From assembly GCA_965226475.1 (NCBI GenBank), contig CBDDDJ010000002.1, positions 620,001 through 684,000 of the forward strand: 64,000 nt of DNA, given 5' to 3'. The first letter of the stretch is position 1; each line of letters opens with the position of its first letter. This document shows, one piece after another, positions 26,009 through 35,303 of this stretch. A program made the position numbers and the translations under genes. The stretch is from JASLMY01 sp965226475. GTDB taxonomy: Bacteria; Pseudomonadota; Alphaproteobacteria; GCA-2731375. Below the pieces are notes generated by a model. The model had not been told where the DNA came from and did not search any database. It was given only the letters and a program-made list of their open reading frames with translations.

Positions 26009-27471
26009 GGCGATGTCCCGCCCGATGTTGAAAAGGGCGAGGTAGGCATCGTGTGATTTCGAGGCTACGCGGCCTCGTCGATGTCTTCAATGGCGGCCTT
26101 TCGTTTTGCCTTCTCGACGGCGTCACGCAAGGCGGCGTCGAGGACGGGGAGTTGCCTGTAGGCCTTGAGGCGGCGGAAGGTTTTCTTGGCCTCCAGAAGG
26201 CCGGCGGCGGTCCAGCGCAGCGCCATCTCGGCGTTGCGCCAGCGCTTGACGTTGCGTTGCACGGTCCTGACCGTGCCCAGCGCGTTCTCGATCGCGTTGG
26301 TGCAGGCCAGCGCGCGGCGGAGTTCCGGGGGCAGGCCGAGGCGGATGACGGTGAGGATCTCGTCGAGGCCCTCCAGGATGGTGGCGGAGACGCCGGGCGC
26401 ATCGTGTTCCAGGCGGCGGGCGAGATTGCGCAAGAGCCGCTCGGCCTTGTCCGCGTCGCCCTGGTCCCAGGCCTGGCGCAAGGCCTTGCGGACGCCCGCG
26501 TGCAGGCTCTCGTCCAGCCGGTCTGTGATGTTGCGCCCCTTGTGCACCTGGCAACGCTGGATCAGCGCCGCATGCCCGAAGCTCCGCCGGATCGCCTTGG
26601 AGAGCGCCTTGGCGCCGTCGACGATGTAGAGCCGGGGGCGCTCGGGATCGAGGCCGCGATCGATCAGGTTGTCGAGCAGGGCTTGCACCGTGGCCGTGTT
26701 CTCCGTCGCGCCCTCGGCCAGGCCCAGCACGTGCTTCTCGCCGCCCGCGTCGATACCGATCGCCGCCACCATCACGTGATCGCCGACATGAAGCCCGTCG
26801 ATCTGGACGACCAGAAGATCCAGTTCCTCCAGCCGGCTCGCCAGCCAAGCCTTCAGCTTCGAGCGCGTCAGGGCCACGAAGCGGCGCGAGACCGCCGACT
26901 TCGAACTCCCGTCCCCCGCCGCCGACGGCAGATCGCCGCCCGCGTCCGCCGGCAGACGCACCGCGCGGCCATACTTGCGGGTCGAGACGTTCATCACCAT
27001 CAGGTTCATCGCCCAGGCGTGCAGCAGCTCGGGATCCGACATCAGCTCGAAGCTCGGCAAACTCAGCTCCCCGCCGCCCGGCTCGCGCACCCGGGGGCGC
27101 TCGAGCTTCACCCTCGCCCCCTGGAAGGCCAGCTCGCTCGTGGTCGTGCCCCAGCGATGGCCCCGGCGCTCGGCCGTGCGGGCATGACGCGGGCCGCACA
27201 CGGCCTCCGCGTCCGCCGCCAGCATCTCGGCCAGCGCCTCGATGCCGGCCAGAAGGCAGAAGCGATCGACGCTCACGCGAAGATCCTTGTAGGCATCCGA
27301 TAGCGGCGGCACCGGCATCGGCAATGGATGTTCCAGGGCTTTGGAGGAAGGCGCGTTCCGTGTAGTCTTGCTCATGGCGTCGTTCTCCTAATCGGATTAA
27401 GCACCCAGAGCCTAACGGCTCCAGGCGAACGACGCCTACCCCAACTTTTCAACATGACTCGGGACATCCCC
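26009..27471 (-). mobile_element. IS256-family element, copy 1
   Basis: 1463 bp. The left end is GGCGATGTCCCG and the right end is its near-complement (CGGGACATCCCC), part of imperfect repeats extending to GGTAGGC. The flanks carry an imperfect duplication: CGATCGCCT at 26000-26008 and CGATCGCTT at 27472-27480. The element lies in the adenylate cyclase gene in antisense orientation. It differs from copy 2 at only three places that I could see. Confidence 0.92.
26065..27375 (-). CDS. IS256 family transposase, copy 1
   Basis: A 436-residue Transposase_mut (PF00872) protein. The catalytic acids lie in VVQIDGLHVGDH, LYIVDGAKAL and CTNAIENALGTVR, and the typical KRWRNAEMALRWTAAGLLEA segment follows. 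The reading frame is intact, so the enzyme should be active. It differs from copy 2 at residue 3 (Lys for Glu) and near the C-terminus (Asp for His in VL-D-AALRD). Confidence 0.95.
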   Translation of the reverse strand: MSKTTRNAPSSKALEHPLPMPVPPLSDAYKDLRVSVDRFCLLAGIEALAEMLAADAEAVCGPRHARTAERRGHRWGTTTSELAFQGARVKLERPRVREPGGGELSLPSFELMSDPELLHAWAMNLMVMNVSTRKYGRAVRLPADAGGDLPSAAGDGSSKSAVSRRFVALTRSKLKAWLASRLEELDLLVVQIDGLHVGDHVMVAAIGIDAGGEKHVLGLAEGATENTATVQALLDNLIDRGLDPERPRLYIVDGAKALSKAIRRSFGHAALIQRCQVHKGRNITDRLDESLHAGVRKALRQAWDQGDADKAERLLRNLARRLEHDAPGVSATILEGLDEILTVIRLGLPPELRRALACTNAIENALGTVRTVQRNVKRWRNAEMALRWTAAGLLEAKKTFRRLKAYRQLPVLDAALRDAVEKAKRKAAIEDIDEAA

Positions 27472-28020
27472 CGATCGCTTTTCGTATCGGCATTAATCTC
27501 GGCGACGTGATCATCGATGGCGACGACATATATGGGGATGGCGTCAATATCGCCGCGCGATTGGAGGGATTGGCCGAGGCCGGCGGCATCTGCATTTTCG
27601 ATAGCGGTCACGAACAGGTTCAAGCCAAGGTTGAAACGACGTTCGCCGATATGGGAACGCCACGGATCAAAAACATCTATGCGCCCATCCGAATTTGGCG
27701 GTGGCCGGCCGGAATCGAAATTGAGCGCGTCGTGAAGGTTGCGCCGCCGAAACCATCGATCGCCGTGCTGCCCTTCGAGAACCTGTCGGGCGACCCGGAG
27801 CAAGAGTATTTCGCCGATGGGATCGCGGAGGACCTGAACACCGACCTTTCGAAAGTCTCCGGCCTGTTCGTCGTCGCGCGGAATTCCACGCTCGCCTACA
27901 AGGGAAAGGCACGCGACATCCGCGACATCGCCGGGGAACTGGGCGTCGGCTACCTGCTGGAGGGAAGCGTGCGCAAGGCCGGCGAGCGGGTGCGCATCAA
28001 TGCCCAGCTCGTCGAGGCCC

Positions 28021-29483
28021 GGCGATGTCCCGCCCGATGTTGAAAAGGGCGAGGTAGGCATCGTGTGATTTCGAGGCTACGCGGCCTCGTCGATGTCTTC
28101 AATGGCGGCCTTTCGTTTTGCCTTCTCGACGGCGTCACGCAAGGCGGCGTGGAGGACGGGGAGTTGCCTGTAGGCCTTGAGGCGGCGGAAGGTTTTCTTG
28201 GCCTCCAGAAGGCCGGCGGCGGTCCAGCGCAGCGCCATCTCGGCGTTGCGCCAGCGCTTGACGTTGCGTTGCACGGTCCTGACCGTGCCCAGCGCGTTCT
28301 CGATCGCGTTGGTGCAGGCCAGCGCGCGGCGGAGTTCCGGGGGCAGGCCGAGGCGGATGACGGTGAGGATCTCGTCGAGGCCCTCCAGGATGGTGGCGGA
28401 GACGCCGGGCGCATCGTGTTCCAGGCGGCGGGCGAGATTGCGCAAGAGCCGCTCGGCCTTGTCCGCGTCGCCCTGGTCCCAGGCCTGGCGCAAGGCCTTG
28501 CGGACGCCCGCGTGCAGGCTCTCGTCCAGCCGGTCTGTGATGTTGCGCCCCTTGTGCACCTGGCAACGCTGGATCAGCGCCGCATGCCCGAAGCTCCGCC
28601 GGATCGCCTTGGAGAGCGCCTTGGCGCCGTCGACGATGTAGAGCCGGGGGCGCTCGGGATCGAGGCCGCGATCGATCAGGTTGTCGAGCAGGGCTTGCAC
28701 CGTGGCCGTGTTCTCCGTCGCGCCCTCGGCCAGGCCCAGCACGTGCTTCTCGCCGCCCGCGTCGATACCGATCGCCGCCACCATCACGTGATCGCCGACA
28801 TGAAGCCCGTCGATCTGGACGACCAGAAGATCCAGTTCCTCCAGCCGGCTCGCCAGCCAAGCCTTCAGCTTCGAGCGCGTCAGGGCCACGAAGCGGCGCG
28901 AGACCGCCGACTTCGAACTCCCGTCCCCCGCCGCCGACGGCAGATCGCCGCCCGCGTCCGCCGGCAGACGCACCGCGCGGCCATACTTGCGGGTCGAGAC
29001 GTTCATCACCATCAGGTTCATCGCCCAGGCGTGCAGCAGCTCGGGATCCGACATCAGCTCGAAGCTCGGCAAACTCAGCTCCCCGCCGCCCGGCTCGCGC
29101 ACCCGGGGGCGCTCGAGCTTCACCCTCGCCCCCTGGAAGGCCAGCTCGCTCGTGGTCGTGCCCCAGCGATGGCCCCGGCGCTCGGCCGTGCGGGCATGAC
29201 GCGGGCCGCACACGGCCTCCGCGTCCGCCGCCAGCATCTCGGCCAGCGCCTCGATGCCGGCCAGAAGGCAGAAGCGATCGACGCTCACGCGAAGATCCTT
29301 GTAGGCATCCGATAGCGGCGGCACCGGCATCGGCAATGGATGTTCCAGGGCTTTGGAGGAAGGCGCGTTCCGTGTAGTCTCGCTCATGGCGTCGTTCTCC
29401 TAATCGGATTAAGCACCCGGAGCCTAACGGCTCCAGGCGAACGACGCCTACCCCAACTTTTCAACATGACTCGGGACATCCCC
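28021..29483 (-). mobile_element. IS256-family element, copy 2
   Basis: 1463 bp, the same length and orientation as copy 1, with the same ends. It is flanked by exact 8-bp duplications CGAGGCCC at 28013-28020 and 29484-29491, in line with the 8-9 bp made by this family. It interrupts the same cyclase gene 549 bases after copy 1. The duplications at each site show two independent insertions and not a tandem duplication. Confidence 0.95.
28077..29387 (-). CDS. IS256 family transposase, copy 2
   Basis: A 436-residue protein nearly identical to copy 1, with the same D-D-E segments and an intact frame. The two visible amino-acid differences are Glu3 and a His near residue 416. The near-identity of the copies means transposition was recent. 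Confidence 0.95.
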   Translation of the reverse strand: MSETTRNAPSSKALEHPLPMPVPPLSDAYKDLRVSVDRFCLLAGIEALAEMLAADAEAVCGPRHARTAERRGHRWGTTTSELAFQGARVKLERPRVREPGGGELSLPSFELMSDPELLHAWAMNLMVMNVSTRKYGRAVRLPADAGGDLPSAAGDGSSKSAVSRRFVALTRSKLKAWLASRLEELDLLVVQIDGLHVGDHVMVAAIGIDAGGEKHVLGLAEGATENTATVQALLDNLIDRGLDPERPRLYIVDGAKALSKAIRRSFGHAALIQRCQVHKGRNITDRLDESLHAGVRKALRQAWDQGDADKAERLLRNLARRLEHDAPGVSATILEGLDEILTVIRLGLPPELRRALACTNAIENALGTVRTVQRNVKRWRNAEMALRWTAAGLLEAKKTFRRLKAYRQLPVLHAALRDAVEKAKRKAAIEDIDEAA

Positions 29484-30416
29484 CGAGGCCCAGGCGGGGG
29501 GACATCTCTGGGCCGAGCGCTACGACGGTTCGATCGACGACGTCTTCGAGTTGCAGGACGAGGTTTGCGAAAAGGTGGTCGCCGCGCTCTCCATCAAGCT
29601 GACGAGCAGCGAGGTCGACAACCTCAAGACCGTCCATACCAGCAACCTCGATGCCTACGAGCTGTTCGTGCGAGCCCGCGCCACACCGTTTCTACCCGTG
29701 CCGGAGCGAATCGAGAGCGCACGCGAAATGTTCGAGCGCGTCATCGATCTGGATCCGGAATTTGCCGGCGGCTACGCCGGCGTATCGTCCATGTTGAGTT
29801 TCGGCGCCATGTGGGCGCATGGCGATACGACGGACCTCGTCGCCCGCGCCCGCGAGATGGCTTGCCAAACAATTTCCGTCGACCCCTCGTTCGGCTGGTC
29901 CCATACCGCCATGGGCATGGCCGAGCTGCACCTCCATCGATACGCCGAGGCGATCACCTCAGCGCGCGAGGCCATCAACCGCCAGCCGAACGATGCCGAC
30001 GCACATGCCTTCCTGGGATTGATCGTGGGTCTCGACGGCCAGCACGCGGCGAGCATTGCGGCCATCGACCAGGGCATTCGCATGAACCCGTTGTTCTTCA
30101 ACGGCCCCTACCTCAACATGCGCGGCCAGACGCAACTCCTGGGTGAGCTCTATGACGCCGCCGTGGAGAGCTTCCGCGAGAACACGGCGCGCGGGGGTCC
30201 GATCGGACCGCCCGCGCTCTGCTGGGGTGCCGCGGCTTATGCGGGACACGGCGATATTGACGAAGCGCGACGGCTGACGGCGCGCCTCGGGGAGGCGTTT
30301 CCGAAGTTCACGATGACGGGCTGGAACTATCTGTCGCTGATCCGCGAGGATCACGTCAGGGAACGGGTCCTCGGCCTGATGCGCGACGCCCGCGTGGCCG
30401 AGACGTAACGACGGCT

Positions 30417-31184
30417 TCAATCCGCCAGCAGATCCGCCGCGATCGCCCGCCAGAAGGCCTCGGGTGCCTCGACGTGGGGGCTGTGGCCGAGGCCGGGCAG
30501 GATGGTGACCTCGCCGCCGAGCCGGGCCATGCCGACCGCGGGGCCGATGGCGTCGTGCTCGCCCGTGTAGAGATGCACGGGCGCGCGGGCGCCGGGGGCG
30601 ATTTTGGCGATCTCGGCCCGCCCAGTGGCATTGACCCGTGGGTCGGTGGTGAGACGATAGCCCCCCTCGACTTTCTCGACACCGATTCCCGCGGTGCGCG
30701 ACTCGATCTCAACGAGACCTTTCAAGCCCGAGACCAAAAGGGAGCGCTCGCGCGCCGCTTCCTCGCCCTCGAACGCGCGGCGCGGCTTGGCGGCGATCGC
30801 GCGGCCCGAGACGACCTCCTCTTCACTCCACTCGGTCTTGATGGCGAAGACGACCGCCTGGCGGACGGTCACGCCGAACATGCCGGTTGCGAGCGCAATC
30901 GCCACGGCGCCACCCATGGAATGGCCGAGGAGCGTCACCGCCTCGTTGGGGTCGAGCAGCTGGGCAATGTCGGCGGCATGGATGCCGACACCGTAAGGAC
31001 CCCGGTGAAAGGAACGGCCATGGCCGCGAAAGTCCGGGATGATCCAGCACCCGGGCCAGTGGGCATCCAGCAGCGGCAGAAGGCCGTCCCAGGCGGCGCC
31101 GTTGCAGCCGACGCCGTGCATGAGGACCAGGAGCGGGCCGTCCGTGCCGCCCTGCTCGAAGAAGATCGCCGTATCGTCCGTCAT
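30417..31184 (-). CDS. Alpha/beta hydrolase
   Basis: A 255-residue serine hydrolase. The nucleophile is Ser89 in the elbow LLGHSMGGAVA; the oxyanion HG is in VLMHGVGCNG; the acid is in YTGEHDAIGP and the histidine in GLGHSPHVEAPE. It could be an esterase, lactonase or enol-lactonase. The stop of the nitronate monooxygenase-like gene lies 9 bases upstream of this start, so they are probably one operon. It is convergent with the cyclase pseudogene. Confidence 0.9.
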   Translation of the reverse strand: MTDDTAIFFEQGGTDGPLLVLMHGVGCNGAAWDGLLPLLDAHWPGCWIIPDFRGHGRSFHRGPYGVGIHAADIAQLLDPNEAVTLLGHSMGGAVAIALATGMFGVTVRQAVVFAIKTEWSEEEVVSGRAIAAKPRRAFEGEEAARERSLLVSGLKGLVEIESRTAGIGVEKVEGGYRLTTDPRVNATGRAEIAKIAPGARAPVHLYTGEHDAIGPAVGMARLGGEVTILPGLGHSPHVEAPEAFWRAIAADLLAD

Positions 31185-31193
31185 GGCTTCCTC

Positions 31194-32183
31194 CTACCCC
31201 GCCAGCTTCGTGAGCACCGCCCGGGCCTCGTCGATCACGTCGTGGACCACCTGGCCGGCGGCAATCACCTCGAGAATCAGGCCGGCGCTCTGGCCCGCCG
31301 GCAGCACGCCGTCATCGACGTGCCCCTGGATCCGGCCGCGCTCGGAGGCCTCATGGCCGACATGTAGGATCTGCAGCGGAAAGGGCTCGATCTCCGCCTC
31401 GCGACCGGCCCAGGAATCGGTGAAATTGTTACGGATCAGCCGGCAGGGTTTTCCCGAGTGCGCCCGGGTCACGACGGTGCCGGCGCTGTCGGTCTCGGCG
31501 ATCCGTTCCTTGTAGGCTTGGTGCGCGCGGGCCTCCGCCGTGGCGATGAAGCGGGTGTCGAGCCAGCAGCCCTGGGCGCCCAAGGAGAGGGCCGCGACCA
31601 GCCCGCGCCCGTCCGCCAAGCCGCCACCGGCCAGCACCGGCACGTCGACCGCGTCGACCACCGCCGGCACCAGCGCCGCCGTGCCGATCTCGCCCACATG
31701 GCCGCCGCCGTCGCGGCCCGTCGCGATCACCATGTCGACCCCGTCGGCGACCGCCTTCACGGCATGGCGCACCGCACCGACGACGCTCATCACGACGATG
31801 CCGGCCTCGTGCGCGGCCGGGACGACGTCCCTGGGACTGCCGAGGCCCGAAATGAGCACTGGCACGCGCTCCTCCAACACCACGTCGACCATGGACTGGA
31901 CCGCATCGGTATAGCGAACCACGTCGCTGCCCTCGGCCCGAATGGAGGCGAAGAGGATATCGACGCCAAAGGGCTTATCGGTGAATTCGCGGATCTTGGC
32001 GATGTCGGCGCGCAGCTCGTCCGGCGTCATGGTGGAGCCGGCACCGATGACGCCGAGCCCGCCCGCCGCCGAGACCGCGGCGGCAAGATCGCCACGCGCG
32101 ACCCAGCCCATGCCCGCCTGAAAGACAGGGTATTCGATCCCCAACCGCTCGCAGATTGGGGTCTTCAACGGATCGCCGGCCAT
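31194..32183 (-). CDS. Nitronate monooxygenase-like FMN enzyme
   Basis: A 329-residue TIM-barrel flavoprotein of the NPD/nitronate monooxygenase group (also FabK-like). The N-terminal GIEYPVFQAGMGWVARGDLAAAVSAAGGLG is the family hallmark; further on are ATGRDGGGHVG and VLAGGGLADGRGL with the FMN phosphate loop, and LGAQGCWLDTRF. It may oxidise propionate-3-nitronate, or be a 2-nitropropane-type dioxygenase homologue of other function. ATG 32183 has GAGGGAGG upstream. Copy 1 of IS5 was inserted 38 bases before the start. Confidence 0.9.
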   Translation of the reverse strand: MAGDPLKTPICERLGIEYPVFQAGMGWVARGDLAAAVSAAGGLGVIGAGSTMTPDELRADIAKIREFTDKPFGVDILFASIRAEGSDVVRYTDAVQSMVDVVLEERVPVLISGLGSPRDVVPAAHEAGIVVMSVVGAVRHAVKAVADGVDMVIATGRDGGGHVGEIGTAALVPAVVDAVDVPVLAGGGLADGRGLVAALSLGAQGCWLDTRFIATAEARAHQAYKERIAETDSAGTVVTRAHSGKPCRLIRNNFTDSWAGREAEIEPFPLQILHVGHEASERGRIQGHVDDGVLPAGQSAGLILEVIAAGQVVHDVIDEARAVLTKLAG

Positions 32184-32220
32184 GGCGCGCCTCCCTCGCT
32201 TTTCGCGCGCCACAGTCTAA

Positions 32221-33157
32221 GAGTCCGACTCGAAATGAATCGAGTGTTTTCAGGCTCTTGCGAGACGGCGCGTGAGGAGTTGGATGCTGGCGAGGAAGAT
32301 CCAGGCCTCGGCGGTCTCGATGGCCGTCTCGAAGTCCTTGGCCAGCCGCCGGTTTCGATTGAGCCAGGCGAGCGTGCGCTCGACGACCCATCGGCGGGGC
32401 AGGAGTTGGAAGCCCTTCACGCCCGCGGGACGGTTGACGATCTCCAGCGACCAGCGGCCGATCCGCTTCAGTGCGCCCTCGAGCTTGGGCCCGGCATAGG
32501 CGCCGTCGGCGAAGACGTGGCGCAGGCGGGGAAAGTGGCGGGGGATGGCGGCGAACACCGCCGGCGCGCCGTCGCGGTCCTGGATCTCGGCGCCGTGGAC
32601 CACGACCGCGACCAGCAGGCCGCCGGTGTCGGTGAGGATGTGACGCTTGCGGCCCTTGACTTTCTTTCCGGCGTCGAAGCCCCGGATACCGCCGCTTTCC
32701 GTGGTTTTTACGCTCTGACTGTCGATGATACCGGCCGACGGGCCGGCCGCGCGGCCCTCGGCCTCGCGCGCCGCGACCAGCAGTTGCCGGTTGACCTCGG
32801 ACCAGGTGCCGTCGTCCCGCCAGAGATAAAAGTAGCGCTGCACCGTCGAGCGTGGCGGGAAGTCCCGGGGCAGCATGCGCCATGGACAGCCGCTACGCAG
32901 TAGGTAGAGGATCGCGTTCACCACCTCGCGCAATGCCGTCGTCCGAGGCCGTCCCAGCGCTTTGGCGCGAGGCAGCAACGGCTCCAGCACCTTCCATTCT
33001 CCATCCGTCAGGTCGCTTGCGTAGCGCAGCAGGTCGCGTTCATACTTCGGGCGAGTGATTTTGGTCCACATGTTGTGTCTCCCTGGTTGCTAAATACAAA
33101 CATGTCGAATCACAACTCGACTGAAATTCACTCAACTCTTTTCGGGATCTCCAGACA
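32221..33157 (-). mobile_element. IS5-family element, copy 1 (complete)
   Basis: About 937 bp, bounded by imperfect inverted ends (inward GAGTCCGACTCGAAAT and TGTCTGGAGATCCCGAAAAG). It is flanked by CTAA(G) at 32217 and at 33158, so the target duplication is CTAA or CTAAG. Its transposase is identical to copy 2 at 44444, which lies in inverted orientation. The non-coding right end of copy 1 has a few extra bases relative to copy 2. Confidence 0.9.
32250..33071 (-). CDS. IS5 family transposase, copy 1
   Basis: A 273-residue DDE transposase of the IS5 family. The N-terminal DUF4096-like region has LTDGEWKVLEPLLP and LRSGCPWRMLPRDFPP. The catalytic acids lie in IIDSQSVKT, VFADGAYAGPK and RWVVERTLAWLNRNRRLAKDFE. 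The frame is intact and identical in translation to the copy at 44522-45343. Confidence 0.96.
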   Translation of the reverse strand: MWTKITRPKYERDLLRYASDLTDGEWKVLEPLLPRAKALGRPRTTALREVVNAILYLLRSGCPWRMLPRDFPPRSTVQRYFYLWRDDGTWSEVNRQLLVAAREAEGRAAGPSAGIIDSQSVKTTESGGIRGFDAGKKVKGRKRHILTDTGGLLVAVVVHGAEIQDRDGAPAVFAAIPRHFPRLRHVFADGAYAGPKLEGALKRIGRWSLEIVNRPAGVKGFQLLPRRWVVERTLAWLNRNRRLAKDFETAIETAEAWIFLASIQLLTRRLARA

Positions 33158-33162
33158 CTAAG

Positions 33163-33595
33163 CTTGGGCCCGGCATAGGCGCCGTCCGAAGACGTGGCGC
33201 AGGCGGGGAAAGTGGCGGGGGATGGCGGCGCACCGCCGGCGCGCCGTCGCGGTCCTGGATCTGCGCCGTGGACCACGACCGCGACCAGCAGGCCGCCGGT
33301 GTCGGTGAGGATGTGACGCTTGCGGCCCTTGACTTTCTTTCCGGCGTCGAAGCCCCGGATACCGCCGCTTTCGTGGTTTTTCCGACAACGGCCTACCCGG
33401 GCGGACCAGGTGCCGTCGTCCCGCCCGGAGTCGCCAAGTCCCGGGGCCAGTTCATCACCTCGCGAGATCCGCGAACAGGCCATCGCTTGCTGGCGGACTT
33501 CGGGCGAGTGATTTTGGTCCCATGTTGTGTCTCCCTGGAATACAAACAGTGAATCACAACTGACTGAAATCACTCAACTCTTTTCGGGCCAGACA
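33163..33595 (-). mobile_element. Degenerate, deletion-riddled IS5 copy
   Basis: Directly beside copy 1 lies a shortened third copy in the same orientation. It starts inside the transposase (GGGCCCGGCATAGGCGCCGTC...) and keeps the TGTCTGG end with CTAAG at 33596-33600. Compared with the intact copies it has many 1-4 base losses (for example GTCGGCGAAG read as GTCCGAAG) and larger deletions in the middle, so only scraps such as GGIRGFDAGKKVKGRKRHIL can be translated. Not functional. Confidence 0.85.
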
Positions 33596-33623
33596 CTAAG
33601 ATGCGCCGCGTTTCCGCGCCAGA

Positions 33624-34580
33624 TGAAATTCGGCTACTTCACCCTCTCCGACAACGCCTACCCGGGAACACCACTTCGATTCCCTCGGCGTGAATTCGCG
33701 CCCCGGCACGCTGCTGGCCTCGATCGCGCCGGTGACCACCTCGATCCGCCTGGCCCCGGCCGTGAGCGTCCTGCCCCTGCATCACCCCATCCACGTGGCG
33801 GAGGAGTGGGCGACCCTCGACCTGTTGTCGGGCGGACGGGTCGACTTCGCCTGCGGGCGCGGCTACGACCGGCGGGAATACGCCCCCTTCGGCGCGCCAT
33901 TCATGGAATCGGCGGAGATCTTCGAGGAGGGAATCGACGTGCTGCTGAAGGCCTGGGGCGAGGTGCCCTGGTCGCACAAAGGCCGCTTCTACGACATCGA
34001 CGATATGCGGATCACGCCCAATCCGGTGCAGCGGCCGATCCCCTTCTATGTCGCGAGCTTTTCCGCCACCAGCCTGGACATCGCGGCGGCGCGCGGCCTG
34101 AATGTGATCTACGCGCCCTTCGCGGCGGCGATGATGTTCGGCGGCCTGGAGGCGGCGGTCGAGACCTATGGCGAGAAGTGCGCCGCCCGCGGCCATGCGC
34201 CCGGCCGCGCCATGTGCAGCTACTTCATCTTCATCGCCGACGACGACGAAGCCGAGGCCTACGGCCGCGAGGCGCAAATGGACTATTTTCGCCACTGCGT
34301 CCTGCCGGCCTTCCCCGACAACCCCGACAAGGCGCCGCCGACGATGCGCTACTTCATGGACATCGTCCGTATCCTCCGCGACATGAAGGCAGCCGACCTC
34401 GGCGAACGCTCCATCCTGATCGGCTCGCCCGCCAAGATCATCGACGGCCTGAAGCGGGTGGAAGCGGCGGGAATCGCCGAGGTCATCCTCTACTTCAACG
34501 TCGGCAACAAGCCGGACGCCATGGTGCGCGAACAGATGCACCGCTTCGTCGAGGAAATCGCCCCGGCCTTCGCCGAATGA
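33624..34580 (+). pseudogene. LLM-class flavin-dependent oxidoreductase with internal N-terminal deletion
   Basis: ATG 33624 begins the family N-terminus MKFGYFTLSDNAYPG. The reading then jumps: the next family segment, EHHFDSLGVNSRPGTLLASIAP, starts at once in another frame (about 33669). Roughly 30 codons that form the first helix and strand of the F420/FMN barrel are missing, and the frame is lost. From 33690 an intact 296-residue frame continues to the stop (ERSILIGSPAKIIDGLKR near the end). IS5 debris ends just 24 bases upstream, so the deletion may be IS-related. Re-initiation at 33690 would give a protein without its N-terminal strand. Confidence 0.85.
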
Positions 34581-34583
34581 GAC

Positions 34584-34976
34584 CTACGACTCGGGCCAAG
34601 TCCGCCTCGGCGGAGACTTGATCTCGATCTGCAGGCTGTCCTCCAGGATCTCGTGATAGTGCGGGACGCCGGGCGCATGGATCCAGACATCGCCCGGGCC
34701 GGCCTCGAACTCCTCAGCCCCGATCACCACCCGCATCCGGCCGGAGACCAGGTAGCAGATCGATTCATGATCGTCGTGGGCGTGCTCGGGATCGATCATC
34801 CCCTTGGGCCGGCTGATCTCCATGAACATCATGTCGCGCCCGACCAGCATCGGCTTCAACGCCAGCGCCCTTTGGAGCGCCTTGCCCTCGAGCGTCGAGA
34901 CCTCGACCGTCGCCACCTCGCCCCCCTTGATGAAGGGTTTGGTCGTCGGAGCCATTTTTCGTTCCGCCCGGTCCAT
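34584..34976 (-). CDS. Small cupin-domain protein
   Basis: A 130-residue single cupin. Motif 1 is DPEHAHDDHESICYLVSG, motif 2 GPGDVWIHAPGVPHYHEI, so the metal-binding histidines and glutamate are present. ATG 34976 has GGGAGGCGAGG immediately upstream; a second ATG eight codons later is possible. It is convergent with the LLM gene, 3 bases apart. Substrate unknown. Confidence 0.85.
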   Translation of the reverse strand: MDRAERKMAPTTKPFIKGGEVATVEVSTLEGKALQRALALKPMLVGRDMMFMEISRPKGMIDPEHAHDDHESICYLVSGRMRVVIGAEEFEAGPGDVWIHAPGVPHYHEILEDSLQIEIKSPPRRTWPES

Positions 34977-35063
34977 CCTCGCCTCCCGCGTTGCCCGCCT
35001 GGTCGTTCGACTTCATGATGCCCCCGACATGACCACGAGTGAAGAGAATTTTCCACCCCTCGC

Positions 35064-35303
35064 CGGGCGCTGCTGCCGTCGATGCGGAAAGCGGGCTGGG
35101 TCCGGATCGTCGACCTCGCGTCCACCGCCGGCCTGGCGGTTTACGGCCACGCCGTGGTCTACATCGCTTCCAAACACGCGCTGGCCGGCATGACCCGGGC
35201 ACTGGCGCTGGAGCTGGCGCGGACCGTCGGCTGGCTGGTCGAGCCCGACACGCGATCGATCACCGGACAGGCGATCACCATCGCCGGAGAGGAAGTGACA
35301 TGA
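35064..35303 (+). pseudogene. Short-chain dehydrogenase remnant
   Basis: An open stretch of 79 codons preserves only parts of an SDR: RALLPSMRKAGWVRIVDLASTAGL (the serine strand, with Ser in LASTAGL), the YxxxK motif as YIASKHALAGMTRALALELA, and the end GQAITIAGEEVT. The NAD-binding glycine motif is missing upstream and about 60-70 residues between ALALELA and WLVEPD are gone in frame. It closest resembles 3-hydroxybutyrate-dehydrogenase-like SDRs. The stop overlaps the next gene by four bases (ATGA), so it once led that operon. Confidence 0.82.

Larger units (their letters stand above)
25715..30408 (+). pseudogene. Class III adenylate cyclase-TolB-TPR gene, cut by two IS256 elements and a frameshift
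   Basis: Three pieces of one gene are separated by insertions: 25715-26008, 27472-28020 and 29484-30408. Read together they give RKLAAIMAVDVVGYSRLMGKDE, then INLGDVIIDGDDIYGDGVNIAARLE, the TolB-like segment KPSIAVLPFENLSGDPEQEYF, VARNSTLAYKGKARDIR, LLEGSVRKAGERVRINAQLVEA, and after the second insertion HLWAERYDGSIDDVFELQDEV followed by a long TPR region. A missing base near 25893 (GGCGAC read as GGGAC) breaks the frame before the first insertion. The gene would have encoded a signalling cyclase of about 585 residues. The last piece alone is an open TPR frame but has no start signal. Confidence 0.92.

Noticed and set aside
26053..29315. Long plus-strand frames inside both IS256 copies
   Set aside because: They are antisense to the transposases and identical in both copies; repetitive low-complexity residues.
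26009..29483. The IS256 pair as a composite transposon carrying a cargo gene
   Set aside because: The 549 bases between them are the middle of the host cyclase gene, and each copy has its own duplication.
33040..33573. 177-residue frame in the degenerate IS5
   Set aside because: A chance joining of transposase scraps with no intact catalytic set.
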